64,000 nt of DNA, taken from NCBI GenBank assembly GCA_002816575.1, contig MUCI01000009.1, positions 31,928 through 95,927 on the forward strand, read 5' to 3'. Position 1 is the first letter of the stretch, and each line of letters opens with the position of its first letter. Of this stretch, positions 25,063 to 32,847 are shown piece by piece. The notes below the pieces were generated by a model. That model had not been told where the DNA came from. It did no database searches and saw only the letters and a program-made list of their open reading frames with translations. Both the position numbers and the translations under genes were made by a program. The DNA comes from SAR202 cluster bacterium Casp-Chloro-G2. Its GTDB lineage: Bacteria > Chloroflexota > Dehalococcoidia > Lucifugimonadales > UBA3495.

Positions 25063-25821
25063 ATGCCAAACCTGCCGATGCACATATACCTGGCCAATCT
25101 GGCTGCAGAGGAGCTGGACCGTGGTTACTTACACGACCACCGGGGCAGCTTTTATCTGGGTTCGACTGCTCCGGACATCCGCGCCATGACCAGGAAACCC
25201 AGGGAGCTGACCCACTTCGCGCCCCTGTCGGTGGAGGAAGTCGGCACCGGGACCAGGACCATGTTCCAGATGCATCCCGAGTTGAGCGACGCGTTGACGC
25301 CGGCCTCTCAGGCGTTCTTGGCTGGCTACATCTGCCATCTGGCGGCGGACGAGATCTGGATCACCAGCGTGTTCCGGCACAATTTCGACACGTCTTTGGA
25401 AGACAGCCGCTTGACCGACGACGAGGTGCAAGCCAACATCTGGGACCGCGCGATGCAACTGGACCTGGACCGTCAGACCCTCAGCCAGTTCGACGGGGAC
25501 AATCACCCGAAACGGCTGTTAGCCTGCTCCGATCAGGACGTGTCCATGCCTTTCTTTGAAGACGGCCTTCTGGCAGAGTGGAAGGACCGGGTTGGGCGGT
25601 TCGCTGTCTGGGAGTTCAACTGGGACCGATTGAAAAGCGCCCTCAACCGGCTGTACCGTGATGACGAACAGGTGCAACAGGCCGTGGAGAAGTTCCTGGA
25701 TGGGATGCCACGCAGTCTGGAACAGGTCTACAAGAAAGTCCCCGAGGGCGAGATCTCGGCCTACCAGCAACGGGCCGTGTCCGCCACCATCGACCAAGTC
25801 CGGGAGTTTATGCCGGAGTAG
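25063..25821 (+). CDS. Zinc-dependent phospholipase C-like protein
   Basis: A 252-residue protein beginning MPNLPMHIYLANLAAEEL when started at ATG 25063, 20 nt after hisG; an upstream ATG inside hisG gives no sensible extension. The pattern of an early His, FYLGSTAPDIRAMT, LAGYICHLAADEIW and scattered His/Asp residues matches the zinc-dependent phospholipase C/S1-P1-nuclease-like family. Several such proteins are uncharacterised and their substrates unknown. No signal peptide is visible, so it looks cytoplasmic. It is embedded in the his cluster; a role in histidine synthesis is not implied. Confidence 0.75.
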   Translation: MPNLPMHIYLANLAAEELDRGYLHDHRGSFYLGSTAPDIRAMTRKPRELTHFAPLSVEEVGTGTRTMFQMHPELSDALTPASQAFLAGYICHLAADEIWITSVFRHNFDTSLEDSRLTDDEVQANIWDRAMQLDLDRQTLSQFDGDNHPKRLLACSDQDVSMPFFEDGLLAEWKDRVGRFAVWEFNWDRLKSALNRLYRDDEQVQQAVEKFLDGMPRSLEQVYKKVPEGEISAYQQRAVSATIDQVREFMPE

Positions 25822-25850
25822 AATGGGCAACGGATATAGGGAGAATCAAC

Positions 25851-27182
25851 GTGGCGCTTAATGTGATACATGGAGTCAAGAACGCCGAGAACGTTCTGGT
25901 CCGCATCGACCCTTTGGACCTGGACTCATTACCCGAGTCAGTGCTGGCTCGGACCGAGGCCGCCTTCGGCAAAGGCGTGACCCCGCTTCAGTCGATCAAC
26001 CAGATGCTGGACGACGTGCGCCGGGAGGGCGACGCCGCGGTGTTACGCTACGCCAAACTCCTAGACGGCTCGGACCTGGAAGAGTTCCGGGTGACCGAAG
26101 CCCAGATGGCCCAGGCCAGAGATTCGATCAGCAAGGAACTTCGGGAGGCGTTGGAGATGGCCGCTGACCGGGTGCGGAGCTTCCACGAATCCACCATGCC
26201 CAAAGACTGGATCGACCGCGAACAGGGCCTTGGCGAATTGGTCCGCCCCCTGGACCGGGTCGGCCTCTACGCCCCCGGCGGCAGCGCCGCCTACCCTTCC
26301 ACCGTGCTGATGACCGCCGTGCCGGCCAGGGTGGCCGGCGTCCGTGAGGTCATCCTCTGCACACCGCCCCTCCGTGGGGAATCGCTGAATCCAGCCGTGA
26401 TTGCCGCCGCCGAGATCGCCGGGGTCGACGCCCTCTATCAGGTGGGCGGAGTGCCTGCCATCGCGGCCATGGCCTACGGCACCAAGTCGATCCCCAAGGT
26501 GGACAAGATATGCGGGCCCGGCAACGTCTTCGTGGCGATGGCCAAGAAACTAGTCCAGGGCCAGGTGGCCATCGACGGCGTATTCGGCCCAACCGAGACG
26601 ATCGTGCTGGCCGATGACACCGCCAACGCCTATTTCTGCGCGGCCGACCTCATAGCCCAGGCCGAACACGACCCGCTGGCCACGGCCATCATGATCACAA
26701 CCAGCCAGGACCTGATCAACCGCACCGAAGCGGAGGTCGACCGGATGCTGGCCTCCCAGCCCAGAGGCGACGTGGCCAAAGCAGCTTTGGACCGTCAGGG
26801 CAGGGTTGTCTTGGTGGACTCGCTGGACGAAGCCGTTGACCTGGTGAACCGGATAGCCCCAGAGCACCTGTGCCTGCTGGTGGCGGACCCCTGGTCCTGG
26901 GTCGGCAAGATCAAGCACGCCGGCGGCCTGTTCCTTGGCGAGTTCTCGCCGGAGGTCATGGGCGACTATATCGCCGGGCCCAGCCACGTCATGCCCACCG
27001 GGGGCACCGCCAGGTTCGGTTCCGCCCTGAGCGTGCACCATTTCCTGCGCACCATGCCGGTGGTCGGTCTCAGCCCCACCGAGTTCAAAAAGCTGGGCCG
27101 GGCCGCCGTGCACATCGCCGACGCCGAAGGACTCTCCGGGCACGCCACCGCCATCCAGGTCAGACTGGACTCGCTGAACTAA
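25851..27182 (+). CDS. hisD: Histidinol dehydrogenase
   Basis: A 443-residue enzyme that oxidises L-histidinol to histidine in two NAD-dependent steps. Signatures: VGLYAPGGSAAYPSTVLM, KICGPGNVFVAMAKK, IAQAEHDP (zinc/catalytic region), NRIAPEHLCL with the catalytic Glu-His pair, and SPEVMGDYIAGPSHVMPTGG. GTG start with GGGAG upstream. Length is normal. Lies 29 nt after the PLC-like gene. Confidence 0.96.
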   Translation: MALNVIHGVKNAENVLVRIDPLDLDSLPESVLARTEAAFGKGVTPLQSINQMLDDVRREGDAAVLRYAKLLDGSDLEEFRVTEAQMAQARDSISKELREALEMAADRVRSFHESTMPKDWIDREQGLGELVRPLDRVGLYAPGGSAAYPSTVLMTAVPARVAGVREVILCTPPLRGESLNPAVIAAAEIAGVDALYQVGGVPAIAAMAYGTKSIPKVDKICGPGNVFVAMAKKLVQGQVAIDGVFGPTETIVLADDTANAYFCAADLIAQAEHDPLATAIMITTSQDLINRTEAEVDRMLASQPRGDVAKAALDRQGRVVLVDSLDEAVDLVNRIAPEHLCLLVADPWSWVGKIKHAGGLFLGEFSPEVMGDYIAGPSHVMPTGGTARFGSALSVHHFLRTMPVVGLSPTEFKKLGRAAVHIADAEGLSGHATAIQVRLDSLN

Positions 27183-27218
27183 GGCGCATGCGTGCCAGCA
27201 TGATCCGGCAATCCACCA

Positions 27219-28337
27219 ATGGCCCAGAGCGCAATGAATCAGAATAAATCATCAAATAAACTGCCGCCCATGTTGCCCCACATCCAAGCCTTGGAAACAT
27301 ATCAGGGCGTGGACCCCATGGAAGTCATGGCCGAGCGGGCCGGTATCGCCCCCGACAAGATCATCCGCCTGAACGGCAATGAGAACCCGTATGGGCCTTC
27401 GCCCAACGTTGCCGCGGCTTTGGGCGGGTATCCCAATTTCAACTACTACCCCGACCCCGACCAGCGCACCCTGCGCCGGGTGCTTTCAGGCTATATGAAC
27501 GTTGAGCCGGAGCGGATCGTGGCCGGAAACGGCAGCGACGAGCTGATTGACCTGCTGCTGCGGATGTACGTGGGCATCGGCGACAACGTAATCGTTCCCT
27601 CGCCGACCTTCGGCATGTACTCGTTCTCGGCGGGCATCTGCGGCGGCAAGGCCATCGCGGTGGAGCGCGACGATAACTTCGAGATTGACTTGGAGGCGAT
27701 GAAGGCGGCCATCACCCCCCAGAGCAAGATCATCTTCCTGACCTCGCCCAACAACCCCACCGGCAACATCGTTCCAGAGGCCCAGACCAGGGCATTGCTG
27801 GACACCGGGCTGATCGTGGTGATGGACGAAGCCTACTTCGAGTTCTGCGGCGACACCGCCATCCCGCTGCTGGCCGATTACCCGAACCTGGTGGTGCTGC
27901 GTACCTTCAGCAAATGGGCCGGACTGGCCGGATTGCGCATCGGAGTCGGCGCCATGGACCCCGAACTGGCCGCAACCATGATGGCCATGAAGCCGCCCTA
28001 CAACGTGAACCTGGCCGCCGAGGTCGCCCTGATCTCGTCCCTGGAAGACACGCCGGGGCTGCTGGTCCGGGTGAAGCAGATCGTGGATGAGCGCGACCGG
28101 ATGATGCAGATGTTGCAGCAGGTCCCCAACCTGACCCCCTGGCCGTCACGAGCCAACTTCATACTCTGTCAGGTGCCCGAGGGCCGGGGCCAAGAGGTAT
28201 TCGACGGCCTGTGCAGCCGGGGGATTTTCCTGCGGTATTGGAGCAGCGGCCGGTTGAAGGACTACATCCGCACCAGCGTCGGGCTGCCCCATGAGACCGA
28301 CGCCGTGGTGGCGGCTTTCGCGGAATTATGCGCTTAG
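27219..28337 (+). CDS. hisC: Histidinol-phosphate aminotransferase
   Basis: A 372-residue PLP enzyme of fold type I. NENPYGPSP, PSPTFGMYSF, SPNNPTGNIV, VMDEAYFEF and the Schiff-base lysine in TFSKWAGLAGLRIG (about K232) are all present. It transfers an amino group to imidazole-acetol phosphate. Position between hisD and hisB supports HisC rather than another class I/II aminotransferase. The first ATG has no clear Shine-Dalgarno; an in-frame ATG five codons on is equally possible. Confidence 0.94.
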   Translation: MAQSAMNQNKSSNKLPPMLPHIQALETYQGVDPMEVMAERAGIAPDKIIRLNGNENPYGPSPNVAAALGGYPNFNYYPDPDQRTLRRVLSGYMNVEPERIVAGNGSDELIDLLLRMYVGIGDNVIVPSPTFGMYSFSAGICGGKAIAVERDDNFEIDLEAMKAAITPQSKIIFLTSPNNPTGNIVPEAQTRALLDTGLIVVMDEAYFEFCGDTAIPLLADYPNLVVLRTFSKWAGLAGLRIGVGAMDPELAATMMAMKPPYNVNLAAEVALISSLEDTPGLLVRVKQIVDERDRMMQMLQQVPNLTPWPSRANFILCQVPEGRGQEVFDGLCSRGIFLRYWSSGRLKDYIRTSVGLPHETDAVVAAFAELCA

Positions 28338-28428
28338 CCGGCTCGCCTGATCAGATTGCTCCAGCCATGTGCCCTACCCAGTCCCTAAACGTGTGCCCAA
28401 CCGTGTGCCTAACCATATGGAGAAAGTG

Positions 28429-29046
28429 ATGGCGTCTACCCCTACCAACAATGGCCGGACAGCGGCTATTGAACGCAAGACCAGCGAGACCGAGATATCC
28501 CTGAGCCTGAACCTAGACGGGACCGGCGTCTACGACGTGGACACCGGCAACGGGTTCCTCGACCACATGGTCAGCCAGATATCCCGGCACGGATTGATCG
28601 ACATAACACTGAAAGCCAAAGGCGATCTTCACGTGGGTTGGCACCACCTGGTGGAGGACGTGGCGATCACGCTGGGGCGGGCGTTCAACGAGGCTTTGGG
28701 CGAGGCGCGGGGCATCCGCCGCATGGGCCACGCCATAGTTCCCCTGGATGAGACGCTGGCCATGGTGGCGCTGGACTGCAGCGGACGGGGTTACGCCGTG
28801 ATCGAAACAACCCTGGACGACACCATGGTGGAGACGCTGCCCGGCGCGTTGGTGAAACACTTCTTCGAGTCATTCGCGCTGGAAGGCAAGATAAACCTCC
28901 ACGCTCAGATCATGACCGGCACCAGCCCCCACCACAAGGCCGAAGCGCTCTGCAAAGCCCTGGCCCGCTCCCTGCGCGACGCGTTGGAGCCGGACCCCCG
29001 CGCCCCGTCCCAGATACCCAGCACCAAGGGCACTCTGAGCGGCTAG
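28429..29046 (+). CDS. hisB: Imidazoleglycerol-phosphate dehydratase
   Basis: A 205-residue enzyme when started at ATG 28429, which has GGAGAAAG six nt upstream; a longer frame from 28369 adds a Pro/Val-rich tail from a 12-nt repeat and looks untranslated. Manganese-binding motifs GFLDHM, HHLVED and TSPHHKAEA are present. In the first His pair the customary Asp-Asp before HH is Gly-Trp. The stop codon overlaps, tail to tail, the stop of the minus-strand gene at 29043. Last his gene in the window; hisA, hisF, hisH and hisI are not here. Confidence 0.94.
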   Translation: MASTPTNNGRTAAIERKTSETEISLSLNLDGTGVYDVDTGNGFLDHMVSQISRHGLIDITLKAKGDLHVGWHHLVEDVAITLGRAFNEALGEARGIRRMGHAIVPLDETLAMVALDCSGRGYAVIETTLDDTMVETLPGALVKHFFESFALEGKINLHAQIMTGTSPHHKAEALCKALARSLRDALEPDPRAPSQIPSTKGTLSG

Positions 29047-29720
29047 GTGCGAGTGGCGACCCACAGGAAATAATATCCGCCGCCTTTACGTCCGCTGCGG
29101 GCGCGTGCCTTAACTTCCTCGACCTTGAATCCGGTCTTGATCAGCCTTCTGGTAAACGCTGGGTCAGGATCGGTTGACCAGATGGACAAAACGCCTTGCG
29201 GCCGCAGAGCGGCGAAAGACGCTTCCAGGCCGTTATTGCCATAGATCCAGTCATTGCCCTCCTGGGTCATTGCCTGCGGGCCATTGTCGACGTCGAGCAT
29301 GATAGCGTTGTAATCACCCTTGCCGTCCTTTATCATCTGCGCGACATCGGTCACCCGGACCGTGACCCGGCCATCATCAAGTGGACTACGGGCGAGATGA
29401 GCAAGGAAGTCCCGGTTCCACTGCACCACTTCGGGCACTATCTCGGCGACTACAACTTGGGCGTCGGCTTTGAGTTCATCCAGGGCCGATCTCAGGGTGT
29501 AACCCAGCCCCAGACCGCCGATCAGGACCCTGACCTCCGGGAAGACGGCGATCTTTTCACAGGCGAGTTTGGCTAAAGCGTCTTCCGATCCATGGACCTG
29601 ACTGTTCATGAGTTCCCGGTTGTCAGCTTTGATCGAGAACTCAGTGTCCCGCTGGTACAACCGGAGCTCAACCCCGTTCCGAGACGTCTTTGCAGTGCCG
29701 AGCAACTTCCAGGGAATCAT
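29043..29720 (-). CDS. Spermidine synthase-like SAM-dependent methyltransferase-fold protein
   Basis: A 225-residue Rossmann-fold protein of the spermine/spermidine synthase superfamily. VLIGGLGLGYTLRSAL (glycine-rich SAM loop, residues about 65-80), VVVAEIVPEVVQWNRDFL, and YNAIMLDVDNGPQ are visible. The polyamine-synthase gatekeeper motif is not obvious, so the real substrate is uncertain. N-terminal beta-strand region ELRLYQRDTEFSIKADNRELMNS resembles the spermidine synthase N-terminus. Convergent with hisB, with a 4-nt overlap. Confidence 0.8.
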   Translation of the reverse strand: MIPWKLLGTAKTSRNGVELRLYQRDTEFSIKADNRELMNSQVHGSEDALAKLACEKIAVFPEVRVLIGGLGLGYTLRSALDELKADAQVVVAEIVPEVVQWNRDFLAHLARSPLDDGRVTVRVTDVAQMIKDGKGDYNAIMLDVDNGPQAMTQEGNDWIYGNNGLEASFAALRPQGVLSIWSTDPDPAFTRRLIKTGFKVEEVKARARSGRKGGGYYFLWVATRT

Positions 29721-29779
29721 GGGTTACTCTACACCCAACCCTTGCTGGCGATTAACCCGGGGGAGTCGTCCTCGACTCC

Positions 29780-30141
29780 GAAGTCTTTGATCACGTTTTG
29801 TCACGTTGGTGTGGTCCTTATAGATCTGCCACTTGTCGTGCAGGTCGGCGGTTGCCTATGGGCAGTATATGCTTGATGCCCTTCACCTGCCCTTGGTGGT
29901 TCTTGTGGTGGTTCTTGGCGATCAGGGTCAACGCCTCCTTGGTCTTGGCCCGCGATTCTCCCACCGGGACCACGTTGTTCAGCAAGCCGCCCTGGAGAAC
30001 CCCTTGGCCTTGGGCCAGCCCGTCCCTCAAGCCGATAACCGGCTTGGGTGACGTCGAGCTATCATACATCCATTGGGAGTGCTGGACGTCCCGCTCCTCC
30101 TCGGGGCGGTCACGGGCGTCACGGCGACAAAGCCAGATCAT
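29780..30141 (-). pseudogene. Decayed copy of an enoyl-CoA hydratase gene
   Basis: Minus-strand translation gives EERDVQHSQWMYD, SPKPVIGLRDGLA, GLLNNVVPVGE, LIAKNHHKNHQG and VKGIKHILP, matching in order the intact enoyl-CoA hydratase at 31676-32446. The N-terminal third is missing and two internal stretches are deleted. At 30013-30021 the 9-mer GGCCAGCCC joins sequences that in the intact gene lie 132 bp apart, each next to that same 9-mer. A second deletion of about 37 bp lies near 29990-30000. It is a dead paralogue or duplicate. The flanking 30142-30419 shows nothing else I can name. Confidence 0.82.
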
Positions 30142-30419
30142 CTACCCGCGCTCATCCGGCGTATAGTTTTAGGTGCTGGCCCTTAGCGGGTTTGTAGTAC
30201 ACCCTCAAGAATCGCACCATATCTTCCGGTAGGCTGTCTCTAGGATGTCTCCCTAGATCGTTCCACCAGAGATTCAGGGGGGCGTTAACTTAGACGTTCC
30301 TTGAGAAGTTCCCAGGTGCGGTCCGAACATGGACCACAACTGGAACCGCCTGATCCGGGGCTCCAGGCCAGCGGCATCGCCGCCGGTCGCCCTCGAGATC
30401 GGCTTCATCCGGGGGGTGA

Positions 30420-31628
30420 GTGGTGCGGAAATCTTCGGCAATCGCGTTGGTTATCGCGGGTATCTTTTTCTCTGTCTTTGCCGTCCTTGGAGCGGCCCCG
30501 TCCACGGTGTCCATATCTCCACCGGGCGCGGCGCCAAGTTTGACGGTAACCCCATCCAGCGGCCCCAGGGGAACTCAGGTCACCATCGACGGCGAAAACT
30601 TCACCAACAGCGGCAATATAGCCGCCAATGGAATCACGCTGGACGGCATCCCAATGGTCCACCCACAGATCGCCGCGACCGGCGGTGGTGAATTGAGCGC
30701 CAGCTTCAGGGTGCCGGCAACCACCGGATTGGGCGCCAAGCCAGTATCGGTTATCGATTCTGGTTCTCTGGCCGGCGCGGCCACATTCACAGTTACCCAG
30801 CCAACAATAGCGATCAGTCCCGCCACGGCGGTCATGGGCCAAGTTATCACTGTCACCGGGACCGGTTGGGTGCCGCTAACGTCCGCGGCCCTGACGTTAA
30901 CTTCCGGTGGCGTGGTGGTGGGGATCCACTCCGCGGACGCCGATGCCAACGGGGGCTTTGTTGCCAAGATAGCGTTGCCCAACACGGTAGGCGTGGGACC
31001 CAAAGAGGTTTCGTTCACCGCCGCGGATGCCGGTTCGTTGGGTAACACCGCCTCCGGGCAGACCCTGACGGTTACCGCTCCCACTATGACATTGTCGGCG
31101 GCCGAGGCAACGGTGGGGTCCGAAGTTACGGTCACTGCCGCCGGCTTCATGCCCTACACCGCCCTAACGGCATTCTCCATCGGCGCCGCGGATGTCAGGC
31201 GGGGCGTGGCGATAACCGATTCCACGGGTAGCTTATCCGTCACGTCAATGGTGCCCGGATTCTCGGGAGCGCAATCGGTCTCTATCACCGTTGGGGGGGT
31301 TACATCCTCCAAATCAATAAAGGTGAAACCAGCGTCTACGCCTGAGCCCGAGCCAGCGGCGGCAACACCGGCCGAGCCTCTGCCACCCGCGCCCCTGGAT
31401 GAAGTGTTCGCCAACCTCATCGCCAACGATGGCAACTTGGTCCGGATATTCCGGTTCGACAACTCCACTCAGACTTGGGCGTTCTTCGACCCGCGGCCCG
31501 CGTTCGTCAGCACCAACGACCTGACCGCCGCTGGGTCCGGCGACATCGTGTGGGTCAAGGTGAACACCCAGCAGGAGTTCCGGGGAAGGATTCTGCTCCC
31601 TGGCTGGAGCTTGTTCTCGCTGGAGTGA
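30420..31628 (+). CDS. Exported Ig-like/TIG repeat protein
   Basis: A 402-residue protein starting GTG GTG CGG with a GGGGGG stretch a few nt upstream. Residues about 1-26 form a signal peptide. Three to four beta-sandwich repeats follow, each opening like ITVTPSSGPRGTQVTIDG, ISPATAVMGQVITVTGTGW or LSAAEATVGSEVTVTAAGF, as in IPT/TIG and similar Ig-like domains. A Pro/Ala/Glu linker (about 318-340) leads to a C-terminal module with IFRFDNSTQTWAFFDPRPAF and ending LLPGWSLFSLE. No sortase motif or transmembrane anchor follows. Likely a surface or adhesion protein; function unknown. Confidence 0.85.
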   Translation: MVRKSSAIALVIAGIFFSVFAVLGAAPSTVSISPPGAAPSLTVTPSSGPRGTQVTIDGENFTNSGNIAANGITLDGIPMVHPQIAATGGGELSASFRVPATTGLGAKPVSVIDSGSLAGAATFTVTQPTIAISPATAVMGQVITVTGTGWVPLTSAALTLTSGGVVVGIHSADADANGGFVAKIALPNTVGVGPKEVSFTAADAGSLGNTASGQTLTVTAPTMTLSAAEATVGSEVTVTAAGFMPYTALTAFSIGAADVRRGVAITDSTGSLSVTSMVPGFSGAQSVSITVGGVTSSKSIKVKPASTPEPEPAAATPAEPLPPAPLDEVFANLIANDGNLVRIFRFDNSTQTWAFFDPRPAFVSTNDLTAAGSGDIVWVKVNTQQEFRGRILLPGWSLFSLE

Positions 31629-31675
31629 CGCTTCGAAGGCCACCGGGTTTCGGCGGAATGAACGGTCCGCCCGGT

Positions 31676-32446
31676 TTAGGCGCGGCCCTTTCTGGCGAGG
31701 AACTCGGGGAAGGCGTCTTCGACCCCGAACCCTTTCTGCACGGCGGTGAAATCCTTCTCGTTCTCCCACATGCCCCGCAGGTCGGCGGTCATGTCTTGCA
31801 GCAAGAGTTGCTTGATGCCCTTCACCGACCCCTGGTGGTTCTTGGCGATCAGCGTTGCCATCTCCATCGTCTTGGCCCGCAGTTCTCCCGCCGGGACCAG
31901 GTGATTCAGCAGGCCAACCTGAAGAGCTTCCTCGGCTTCCACCACTCTGGCGGTGAACAGGAACTCCTTGGCCTTGGGCCAGCCCACCTGGTTGGGGAGG
32001 GTCCAGGTGCAGTTGATGCGGCCATAGGCCACGGCCAGGAAGCGGAACTTGGTGTTTTCGCAGCCGACCCGGATGTCGAGACAGGACGCCAGCACCGCGC
32101 CGCCGCCGTAGGCCAGCCCGTTCATCATGCCGATGACCGGCTTGGGCGACGCAGAGATGTCGTACATCCATTGGGAGTGTTCCGCGGAACGGACGTCCCG
32201 CTCCTCCTCGGTGCGTTCACGGGCGTCGACCCGCTGCTCGTGGATGTCGCCGCCGGCGGAGAACGCCTTGTTGCCGGTCCCGGTGATCACGATGCAGCCG
32301 ATGTTGTCGTCTTCGTTGGCCGCCTTCACGGCATCATGAAGCTCCGAATCCAGCTGGTGGTTCATGGCGTTCAGGACCTCAGGGCGGTTCATCGTAATGA
32401 CCGCCACGCCCTCTTCGTTCTCGACCAAGATATGTTCGTAAGTCAT
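31676..32446 (-). CDS. Enoyl-CoA hydratase/isomerase family protein
   Basis: A 256-residue crotonase-fold protein. NRPEVLNAMN, the oxyanion-hole segment FSAGGDIHE, and PVIGMMNGLAYGGGAVLAS are typical. At the catalytic Glu positions of true hydratases the sequence is not clearly conserved, so isomerase, hydrolase or lyase activity is possible. ATG 32446 with GGAGG five nt upstream. A broken paralogue lies about 1.5 kb away on the same strand, with the Ig-like protein gene between them on the other strand. Confidence 0.9.
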   Translation of the reverse strand: MTYEHILVENEEGVAVITMNRPEVLNAMNHQLDSELHDAVKAANEDDNIGCIVITGTGNKAFSAGGDIHEQRVDARERTEEERDVRSAEHSQWMYDISASPKPVIGMMNGLAYGGGAVLASCLDIRVGCENTKFRFLAVAYGRINCTWTLPNQVGWPKAKEFLFTARVVEAEEALQVGLLNHLVPAGELRAKTMEMATLIAKNHQGSVKGIKQLLLQDMTADLRGMWENEKDFTAVQKGFGVEDAFPEFLARKGRA

Positions 32447-32847
32447 TTTTCCTCCATCTTATTTTCGGTTAATGTTCCCGGTCCTCGGTCGCGTAACCCA
32501 TCCGTGAGACTTCGGGAAACTTGATTTCACGATCGGTAAATGTATTGCCTAAAGGGTATCAGCCGACCTAGTTTTCCGATACAAACGGCTGCACCAGTAT
32601 GTCACCCTGCGTCCATCCGCCGTACGAGGAAAGGTCTGCCGGTCTGACGATCGTCCGAAACGGGGCCAGGATTCGCTGGAATATCGCAGGAATACCGAAT
32701 CGCTCCCGATTTTACGGTGGGCGTGACAGACAGTCAATTTGGCCGGATGCCGATCCGGCATATGATAAACTTCCAGCGTCGCTCAGGCGTGACTTGAGAT
32801 TCAATTGATGGCCAAACTTGATTTGGTGAGATCTGGAGGTATTTGGA
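32447..32847. other. Intergenic region with possible promoter and palindrome
   Basis: 401 nt between divergent genes. TTGGCC (32739-32744), a 16-bp spacer and TATGAT (32761-32766) form a moderate plus-strand promoter. Its spacer contains the inverted repeat GCCGGAT-gccg-ATCCGGC (32742-32759), a candidate operator. GGAGG at 32835-32839 precedes the next gene. No further gene is evident. Confidence 0.4.

Noticed and set aside
28369..28428. Upstream start for hisB with a 12-nt repeat (GTGCCCAACC-like)
   Set aside because: The added residues are a Pro/Val/Asn repeat unlike HisB, and the Shine-Dalgarno fits the ATG at 28429.
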